Assembly: GCA_024763435.1 (NCBI GenBank)
Contig: JANTFN010000024.1
Span: 1 to 13,802 of the forward strand
DNA length: 13,802 nucleotides
Reading direction: 5' to 3'
Origin: Thermodesulfobacteriota bacterium
Lineage (GTDB): Bacteria; Desulfobacterota; S145-22
A model generated the notes under the pieces. That model had not been told where the DNA came from. It saw nothing but the letters and a program-made list of their open reading frames with translations, and ran no database searches. Each line of letters begins with the position of its first letter. Position 1 is the first letter of the stretch. Positions 1 to 5,495 of this stretch are shown here, in pieces. Made by a program: the position numbers and the translations under genes.

Positions 1-229
1 GAAAAAAGAAAATCCTGTTCATCCCATCCAATCAGCAGAACGTGAGGGGAAAAATACGGATGGACGTTAATTATTCAATCCTCTCTGAATTTTCCCTATT
101 GGTGCCCGCAAGGGTTGGACTCTTTAAGGGCGATATATTAGAGTAAAATAAAAGGAGGAAAAAGAGGAAGAATTTCTCGCTGTCAGAAAATTATCGTCCG
201 TTCCGAATCCTGGTAAGAAACCAAGTGCC

Positions 230-1519
230 GTGTCCCGCCAGATTCTCCTCCTGATAGCCCTGACGCTGTGGGTCGCGGGCTGTTGCGGGCTGCAGCTCCC
301 TCTGAGTAAACAGATTTCTGAAAATATCGCCCCGTTTCTCGCCCAGGCACCGGCGCCGCTCGATTCCCGTCTGCAAAAGAAATTTTATACCGATCTTCTC
401 ACCTATTATTACGCCCCCTGGGTAATGAATGCGTTGGATGTCCCCTATGCCAGGGGGACATGGGCGACCCGATATTATGCCTCGAAAATGGTTTATGCGG
501 AGAATCGTCTCCCTCTGAAAAAGGCGCGTTTTGAGGCGTGGGTCGACAATGCCAACGATAGCGCGTTCAACACGCTGAAACGGCATGCCATTGTGACACA
601 CCCTTCCGCCCTCAGACTTTTCCCGACAATTCATCCGATGTTTTATGACCCGAGCCTGGCTGGCGAGGGGTTTCCCTTTGATTATAATCAAAACAGCGCC
701 ATCAAGGTGTTGACACCGCTTATTGTCTCTCATCTCAGCCGTGACGGTGGCTGGGCCTTTGTTCAGAGCCCCTTTGCCTTGGGATGGATTAAAATGCGTG
801 ACATCGCCTTTGTCGATGAAGGTCAGATACAACAACTCATGAAATTGGCGAAAGCAGTGATTCTCAGGGAACATGCCCCTGTTTATAATGAAAAACACGC
901 GTTTCTCTTCTATGCGAAAATGGCCACCCTTTTCCCCAAAACAGGTGAAAGATCGGGGAAGGCGAATGTGCTTGTGCCTGAAACCCGTGGAGGTCGTGCG
1001 ACATTTCATGATGTACCGCTGCCTTCAGCATGGATTCAGCCGATGCCGCTTGCCATGGACAGGAAAAATATCGGCCGGGTGGCGGCGGAACTTCTCGGAG
1101 AGCCTTACGGATGGGGGGGATTGGTCGATGACCGCGACTGTTCAGCCATGACGCGCGATTTTTTCGCCCCGTTTGGTATCTGGCTGCCACGAAATTCCAA
1201 GACGCAGGCCGCGGTCGGCAGGGTAATCGACCTTTCCGGAGATGATACCTGCGGAAAAGAGAAGGTCATCCTTGAACAGGGCGTGCCGTTTCGCACCCTG
1301 CTTTACCTCCCTGGTCACATAATGCTCTATATTGGTAAAAAAAGGGGAAAAGCGTATGTCATGCACAATATGTGGGGAATACGCACCGAGGGAAATGGAC
1401 GGATTATCGTTGGGCGCGCTGTCATTACCGATCTCTATCTTGGGGAAAACCTTCCCGGTGTAGCGCGCGGCGCGCTCCTCATCAACAAAATAACGTCAAT
1501 GAATATCGTGACGCAATAG
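230..1519 (+). CDS. NlpC/P60 (C40) peptidase lipoprotein with SH3 domains
   Basis: Probable cell-wall hydrolase that cuts peptide stems of peptidoglycan, anchored to a membrane as a lipoprotein. The 429-residue product starts with a hydrophobic signal and a lipobox, V-A-G-C, with the acceptor Cys at residue 18. The C-terminal third is an NlpC/P60 domain: the catalytic Cys lies in DRDCSAMTRD (Cys304), the His in LPGHIMLYIG (His363), and a likely third polar residue in VMHNMWG (His379). The stretch before it, about residues 60-270, fits the N-terminal stabilising and SH3 modules of the SH3-containing C40 family; this part is assigned by family resemblance, not by clear motifs. The start is GTG. 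No in-frame ATG, GTG or TTG occurs between position 170 and 230, although a good AAGGAGG lies about 70 bases upstream (152-158) with no start codon after it, so initiation is not well explained. The gene stands alone, convergent with the toxin-antitoxin pair. Confidence 0.9.
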   Translation: MSRQILLLIALTLWVAGCCGLQLPLSKQISENIAPFLAQAPAPLDSRLQKKFYTDLLTYYYAPWVMNALDVPYARGTWATRYYASKMVYAENRLPLKKARFEAWVDNANDSAFNTLKRHAIVTHPSALRLFPTIHPMFYDPSLAGEGFPFDYNQNSAIKVLTPLIVSHLSRDGGWAFVQSPFALGWIKMRDIAFVDEGQIQQLMKLAKAVILREHAPVYNEKHAFLFYAKMATLFPKTGERSGKANVLVPETRGGRATFHDVPLPSAWIQPMPLAMDRKNIGRVAAELLGEPYGWGGLVDDRDCSAMTRDFFAPFGIWLPRNSKTQAAVGRVIDLSGDDTCGKEKVILEQGVPFRTLLYLPGHIMLYIGKKRGKAYVMHNMWGIRTEGNGRIIVGRAVITDLYLGENLPGVARGALLINKITSMNIVTQ

Positions 1520-1703
1520 CGAGATATCAAGAAGGGTATACCCTTAGCCTTTAGCTGATTCAGAATACTTCCCTAAGTACGCCAAAAGCTTATTGCCGCA
1601 ATCTTTGGATTATTTTTATACACAGAGCCGAGCGATAGGGATGGCCATTAAATTTTCGAGAATTCTCTTTCTTGCCGGTTATCTGTTTTTTTGAGATTTT
1701 TCA

Positions 1704-1756
1704 TCGACCTGTGCAAAACTCAGCAATCTGGTTTGCGAGGTCGGCTGGAACGACCT
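1704..1756. repeat. mutually exclusive stem-loop pair between convergent genes
   Basis: CGACCT at 1705-1710 pairs with AGGTCG at 1738-1743, reinforced by GCAAA (1713-1717) with TTTGC (1732-1736). The same AGGTCG can instead pair with a second CGACCT at 1751-1756 across a 7-base loop. CGACCTGT therefore occurs twice as a direct repeat (1705-1712 and 1751-1758). The element lies between the ends of the peptidase and antitoxin genes. It is not followed by a T tract on either strand, so it is not a standard terminator. The rest of 1520-1765 shows only small palindromes (AAGGGTATACCCTT at 1532-1545 and GAGAATTCTC near 1660) and no gene. Confidence 0.4.
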
Positions 1757-1765
1757 GTTCACTAT

Positions 1766-1963
1766 TTATATGTTCAAGATAGTTTTGGCTTCTTCAAAGC
1801 TAACCGAAGGAGCGTTTTGTTCCTCTTTTTTTGCCTCACGTAAAGTTCGCAGGTCATCATAACATGCCAGCTCTTTCTGTAATTTCAAAAAGTCTTCATA
1901 CTGAAGAACAACAAATTGTTCTTTGCCATCTTTTTTAATTACTTGCGTGTTTATTGGAATCAC
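1766..1963 (-). CDS. Phd/YefM-type antitoxin of a type II toxin-antitoxin pair
   Basis: Small 65-residue protein resembling antitoxins of the prevent-host-death type that neutralise RelE/ParE toxins and usually repress their own operon. The N-terminal half (IKKDGKEQFVVLQYEDFLKLQ) is the typical short beta-alpha DNA-binding and dimerisation part; the acidic, Lys/Glu-rich C-terminal half ending in EEAKTILNI would wrap the toxin. The start is GTG at 1963, chosen because a perfect AGGAGG at 1975-1970 precedes it by six bases. It lies downstream of the toxin gene, only 12 bases after the toxin's original stop, so the two were one transcript in toxin-then-antitoxin order. Because the toxin is frameshifted, this now looks like a solitary antitoxin. 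The family call is from overall resemblance. Confidence 0.82.
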   Translation of the reverse strand: MIPINTQVIKKDGKEQFVVLQYEDFLKLQKELACYDDLRTLREAKKEEQNAPSVSFEEAKTILNI

Positions 1964-1975
1964 AATGAGCCTCCT

Positions 1976-2223
1976 TTACTTATAGACTTCTTTACGATGG
2001 CGAATCCGATAAATAACCAATTTAACTTCTTCTATTCAAAAAGAACCCTATAATTGCCAACGCTTAACCGATACTCCGGGGTAAAATTTGTTGAATGTTT
2101 TACATCACCTTTTAATCTACCAGACATCATTTCAATTTGTTCAAAAACATGAATTAATTGAGGTTTTGGAATTCTCCTGCAATCTTTTAAAGCTCTTGGT
2201 TTGAATATAACTTTGTATTTCAT
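1976..2223 (-). pseudogene. RelE/ParE-type toxin, frameshifted
   Basis: Remnant of a ribosome-dependent mRNA-cleaving or gyrase-targeting toxin of the RelE/ParE superfamily. The reading frame from ATG at 2223 gives a typical start (KYKVIFKPRALKD) and core (EYRLSVGNYRVLFE), then hits TAG at 2034-2032 after 63 codons. In the -1 frame the sequence continues without interruption as IEEVKLVIYRIRHRKEVYK to TAA at 1978-1976, which is exactly the usual C-terminal strand of this family. Restoring one A (GAATAG to GAAATAG) gives an 82-residue protein of normal length. The truncated product lacks the C-terminal RHRKEVY segment that carries residues usually needed for activity. The junction (CTT TTT GAA TAG) is not a good slippery site, so mutation or a sequencing error is likelier than programmed frameshifting. 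A weak AAGG lies only two bases from the start. Confidence 0.8.
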
Positions 2224-2684
2224 ATCCTTACTAATGCTCGGGTTCCATTATTCTAAAAACGAATATTTATCTCCATTATTATTCCCCATAATTTTCAACT
2301 ACACCCCTATTCCTTATATGCCAAGGTATACGGATTTGGACCAATGATATTAATATAAAGAAGGGAATACTCGCTAAATTGTAAGATTTCAGGGGAACAC
2401 AAAAGGTCAGTTTCACCCTCCCTCTCTTCCCTCTTACTTATCACGCCGTAGTCTTGGCGAAAGCGGGTGGAAGACAGGGACGGGGCTCGAAAATATCCTT
2501 CGATTCCCCGGCGCAAAAATATGATTTTGACGGCGTTGTGTGGCCCCGGTTAGACGGCTTGAAATCTGGAAAATGTTGTGGTAGTTTGCCGCATTCTGAA
2601 TTTTTGATGGTTTTGAAGAAAGAGAGGAAGAGGGACGCAGACGAAAATAATGGATAAAGTTCAAAGGCGGGAGGCAAGATCGCG
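2224..2684. other. gene-free stretch, AT-rich then repeat-like
   Basis: About 460 bases with no convincing gene. The left part (2224-2400) is AT-rich and probably holds the promoter of the minus-strand toxin gene, but no clear -35/-10 pair can be picked. A pyrimidine-only-like tract follows (about 2412-2440). At 2444-2459 CGCC and GGCG flank GTAGTCTT, a degenerate match to the short CGCC-GTAG...GGCG hairpin repeats scattered between genes in many proteobacterial genomes; this is from memory and tentative. A 67-codon open frame at 2454-2657 has no recognisable domain or ribosome-binding site and is not called. The end (2667-2672, GGGAGG) is the ribosome-binding site of the next gene. Confidence 0.45.
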
Positions 2685-4571
2685 ATGACGACATCTGGAA
2701 GAGAGACGGGGAAATATGAGGCGCGCAGGCTCGATTATATGCCGTACAGGCAAGACCCTGATTATACGCAGCCCCTCCTGGAGCTTTCCGAAAACGATCG
2801 GGGGAAAATATATTCCCGGTTGGCGTTTTTATACGGGGATGCCGCCGCGAAAAAATGGCTCCCGGAATTTGAAAGAATCCTGAAGGTTCATTACGCCCAT
2901 AAAACAGAAGAGATGCTTCAGTTAGAGAAGTCCTTTGAGCCGGCGAGGCGGTTTTCCGAGCGGGATGTGGCGCTGATAACCTATGGGGATCTCCTTAAAT
3001 CGAAAGCGCGTTCCCCGTTGGCGGGTCTGAGCGCCTTTCTGGATGAGCGTACGGAATTGAAGCGGGTGATGAATATCATTCACATCCTTCCCTTTTTCCC
3101 CTATTCATCCGACCGGGGGTTTTCGGTGACGGATTTTCGCTCTGTCGATCCTAACCTCGGGTCCTGGAAAGACATCGAGGCGATGAAAAAGAAATACCGG
3201 ATTATGTTTGACGGTGTTTTTAATCATATTTCCGCCGAGAGCCAGGCCTTTAAGGATATGTTGAACGGGCATCCACTTTTGAAGAACATCGCCATTATCT
3301 TCCGATCGCCCGACGACCTGACACCGGAACAGCGGAAGATGATCGTGCGACCCCGAACCTCGGATATCCTGACAAAGTTCGATTCCATTGACGGGCCGAT
3401 CTGGGTCTGGACAACCTTTTCACCGGATCAAGTTGACCTGAATTTTAAAAATCCAGCCGTGCTGAAAAGGGTGATTGATACCCTGCTCCTCTATGTCAGA
3501 AAGGGCGCGAACCTGGTCCGACTTGACGCGGTGACCTATTTGTGGGCGGAGCCGGGGACACCGTCGGTTCACCTTAAACAGACGCATGAAATTATCAAGC
3601 TTATGCGGGATGCGTTGAATATTTGTGCCCCGAACGTCGCACTGGTCACGGAGACCAATGTCCCCCATAAGGACAATGTGGCGTATTTCGGGAACGGTTA
3701 TGACGAGGCGCAACTGGTTTACAACTTTACCCTGCCGCCCCTGGTGCTTCACACCTTTTACACGGGAGACGCGACGAAGCTGTCTGAATGGGCGGCGGGG
3801 CTGGTGCCGCCTTCCGACCAGACCACCTTTTTCAATATTCTCGACACGCATGATGGCGTGGGGTTGATGGGGGTCAAGGGAATCCTTTCAGAAGACGAAA
3901 TTTCTTTCATGATTAAAAAGGCAAAAGAGAACGGCGCGTATATTTCCTGCCGGGACGTGGGAGACGGACAGCAGGAACCCTACGAGATCAATACAACCTG
4001 GTTTGGCGCGTTGAATTCTGAAGCCGACGGCGAGGATCCCGATCTTCAGGCCAGGCGGTTTGTTGCTTCCCGAAGTATTTCCCTGGCGTTGCGCGGAGTC
4101 CCCGGTATCTATTTTCATGGCCTGATTGGCACGGGAAATGACTGCGGTGTGGTGGAGAAAAGCGGGAATAAACGGGATATCAACCGGCTGCTGATCGATG
4201 AAAAAACCTTAATAGCCGAGGCGGAGAGACCCGATTCAAAATTGATGCGGATTGTTACGAAACTTTTCAGGATTCTGGAACTTCGGACAACAATAAGCGC
4301 CTTTCATCCCAACGCGGGCCAGCGGATTCTAACCCTTTCCCCACAGGTTTTCGTCCTGATTAGAACCCCGATTGAAGGGGGTGTCCCTGTCCTTGCCATT
4401 ACCAGTTGTTCAAATCAGGTGTGTTCCCTGACCATTCCCCGGTCAGAGCTGGGGATAGACGCGGAAAACTGGCGTGACGTGGTCAGGGAGATTAGGTATG
4501 CCATGAAGGGTGGAACCCTTTCTTTGACCCTGAAGCCTTATGATATTGCCTGGTTAATTCCGGAGGGGTAA
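2685..4571 (+). CDS. ggaP: GH13_18 sugar phosphorylase, probably glucosylglycerate phosphorylase
   Basis: Retaining alpha-glucoside phosphorylase of glycoside hydrolase family 13 subfamily 18 (sucrose phosphorylase group); it would split its substrate with phosphate to give alpha-glucose 1-phosphate. Family signatures are present: HILPFFPYSSDRGFSV, FDGVFNHIS (His181), nucleophile Asp281 in VRLDAVTYLW, acid/base Glu323 in VTETNVPHKDN, and transition-state Asp390 in DTHDGVG. The TETNVPHKDN and YEINTTWFGAL segments match what I remember of Escherichia coli YcjM, a glucosylglycerate phosphorylase, better than true sucrose phosphorylases (EVHSYY type), so 2-O-glucosylglycerate is the favoured substrate; sucrose or another glucoside cannot be excluded. 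At 628 residues it is longer than YcjM by a 60-70 residue N-terminal part. GGGAGG lies ten bases before the ATG; Met19 is a possible later start. No synthase, kinase or transporter for this sugar lies nearby. Confidence 0.8.
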   Translation: MTTSGRETGKYEARRLDYMPYRQDPDYTQPLLELSENDRGKIYSRLAFLYGDAAAKKWLPEFERILKVHYAHKTEEMLQLEKSFEPARRFSERDVALITYGDLLKSKARSPLAGLSAFLDERTELKRVMNIIHILPFFPYSSDRGFSVTDFRSVDPNLGSWKDIEAMKKKYRIMFDGVFNHISAESQAFKDMLNGHPLLKNIAIIFRSPDDLTPEQRKMIVRPRTSDILTKFDSIDGPIWVWTTFSPDQVDLNFKNPAVLKRVIDTLLLYVRKGANLVRLDAVTYLWAEPGTPSVHLKQTHEIIKLMRDALNICAPNVALVTETNVPHKDNVAYFGNGYDEAQLVYNFTLPPLVLHTFYTGDATKLSEWAAGLVPPSDQTTFFNILDTHDGVGLMGVKGILSEDEISFMIKKAKENGAYISCRDVGDGQQEPYEINTTWFGALNSEADGEDPDLQARRFVASRSISLALRGVPGIYFHGLIGTGNDCGVVEKSGNKRDINRLLIDEKTLIAEAERPDSKLMRIVTKLFRILELRTTISAFHPNAGQRILTLSPQVFVLIRTPIEGGVPVLAITSCSNQVCSLTIPRSELGIDAENWRDVVREIRYAMKGGTLSLTLKPYDIAWLIPEG

Positions 4572-4593
4572 GCTGCCCAGCCCGTCTTGAAAA

Positions 4594-5286
4594 TTACGAG
4601 GATGTGACAGGGTTTTCCGGTGGCAGGATTTCAACGAGGGTGGCGCCCCATCCGCCGGCTGTTTCAGGGGCGTCATAATACGTTTTTACAAGGGGAGATT
4701 TTTTAAGGATGCTGTGGACGATGCGTTTCAGCGTTCCGGTTCCCTTTCCATGGATAATCCGAACTTCCGAAAAGCCCTTTTTTCGGCACAGGATAAGATA
4801 ATCTTGCAACAGCGGTTTGACCTCTCCGGGCTGAAAGGTATGAAGATCGAGGCTGTTTGTTACGGGAAATGCCCGGCTGTCAGGGGAGAACTCCTTGAGG
4901 AGCTGCGTGATAATTTTTTTGTCGGCCTCTGGAAAGGGAAAGGTTTTTAACGTCTCAATTTTTATCCAGCGAATCGCCTCACAGGCAACCGGACGCGGTG
5001 TTCCTCCGCCGACAAGACAGGTAAAGGTGTGCAGGGTGATGGAGAAGGGAACGTAGGCATGCGATACGGTCTGGTAAGGGGTGATGTGCGATATTGTAAT
5101 CCCCAGTTCCTCCCGGATTTCACGTCGGATACAGGCCTCCGGGGTTTCTCCGGGTTCGATTTTTCCGCCGGGAAACTCCCAGAGCCTCCCATGCGGTCCT
5201 CCCGGTTTCCGTTTTGCGATGAGGATCCGGTTTCTTTCATCATTAAAGATGATAGCGGCCGAGACATTCAGGTGTGATTGCGTCAT
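4594..5286 (-). CDS. MutT-like Nudix hydrolase fused to an Smr domain
   Basis: A 230-residue two-domain protein. Residues 7-130 form a MutT-type Nudix domain with WEFPGGK (36-42) and a full Nudix box at 41-63: Gly41, Glu47, Arg55-Glu56, Glu59-Glu60, Gly62. Such enzymes hydrolyse nucleoside diphosphates linked to another group, in the MutT case oxidised dGTP. Residues about 145-225 form a small MutS-related (Smr) domain with LDLH (146-149), HGKGTGTL (179-186) and GGWGATLVEI near the end; Smr domains bind or nick branched or structured nucleic acid. The join suggests nucleotide-pool cleaning coupled to nucleic-acid binding or repair, which is inference. Start ATG at 5286 is preceded by a purine-rich AGGAAAGGG and a TTGACA promoter. 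The gene converges on the phosphorylase gene, with 22 bases between stops and no obvious shared terminator. Confidence 0.88.
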   Translation of the reverse strand: MTQSHLNVSAAIIFNDERNRILIAKRKPGGPHGRLWEFPGGKIEPGETPEACIRREIREELGITISHITPYQTVSHAYVPFSITLHTFTCLVGGGTPRPVACEAIRWIKIETLKTFPFPEADKKIITQLLKEFSPDSRAFPVTNSLDLHTFQPGEVKPLLQDYLILCRKKGFSEVRIIHGKGTGTLKRIVHSILKKSPLVKTYYDAPETAGGWGATLVEILPPENPVTSS

Positions 5287-5309
5287 GGCTTAACCCTTTC
5301 CTGCTGAAT

Positions 5310-5338
5310 TCTCTACCCCGCGGGGGGTGATGTGTCAA
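5310..5338 (-). promoter_or_regulatory. sigma70-type promoter for the Nudix-Smr gene
   Basis: Read on the minus strand, a perfect TTGACA (5338-5333) is followed after 17 bases by TAGAGA (5315-5310), a weak -10. It lies 24 bases before the ATG at 5286, so the untranslated leader would be short but long enough for the AGGAAAGGG ribosome-binding site. The weak -10 keeps confidence moderate. Confidence 0.5.
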
Positions 5339-5389
5339 GGGGCGGATTTTCCGATCAGTAAGTTCATCATACGAAGACACAGGGGCTTG

Positions 5390-5405
5390 AAGAATCATCA
5401 TTCTT
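5390..5405. promoter_or_regulatory. inverted repeat overlapping the aldolase-SDR promoter
   Basis: AAGAAT (5390-5395) and ATTCTT (5400-5405) form a perfect 6-base dyad around CATC. Its right end overlaps the first two bases of the -35 hexamer of the adjacent promoter, a typical place for a repressor or activator site. No regulator gene lies nearby, so the binding protein is unknown. Confidence 0.35.
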
Positions 5406-5432
5406 GAATTTTCCCCGGGTTCATCTTATACT
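5404..5432 (+). promoter_or_regulatory. sigma70-type promoter for the aldolase-SDR gene
   Basis: TTGAAT (5404-5409), a 17-base spacer, and TATACT (5427-5432) match the sigma70 consensus well. Transcription would start near 5439, giving a leader of about 57 bases before the ATG at 5496. The leader can fold a hairpin (TGAAGG at 5441-5446 with CCTTCA at 5459-5464) that is not followed by a T tract. Confidence 0.6.
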
Positions 5433-5495
5433 TGCCGGGTTGAAGGGGGCTTAGGTCTCCTTCAAAAAAGACGAAAAACAGAAAACGGAGCGCAG

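Noticed and set aside
1..40. Possible copy of a dispersed intergenic repeat (ATCCTGTTCATCC type)
   Set aside because: The match is short and from memory; nothing else in the window repeats it.
60..160. Riboswitch-like leader before the NlpC/P60 gene (CCC-GCAA-GGG hairpin and orphan AAGGAGG)
   Set aside because: Only a three-base stem with a GCAA loop is visible and no known riboswitch consensus could be matched.
191..1009. Minus-strand 272-codon open frame opposite the NlpC/P60 gene
   Set aside because: It is antisense to a gene with clear catalytic motifs and a signal peptide, shows no domain, and has no ribosome-binding site; it is a shadow frame.
2032..2050. Programmed -1 frameshift to make a full-length toxin
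   Set aside because: The slip would have to occur on GAA with poor re-pairing, since an earlier -1 slip on TTT reads TGA; no slippery heptamer or downstream structure was seen.
2454..2657. Possible 67-residue protein before the phosphorylase gene
   Set aside because: No ribosome-binding site, no recognisable fold, composition dominated by charged and Gly residues, and it overlaps repeat-like sequence.
5441..5464. Hairpin in the leader of the aldolase-SDR gene as an attenuator
   Set aside because: No T tract follows the stem and no leader peptide or alternative pairing was found.
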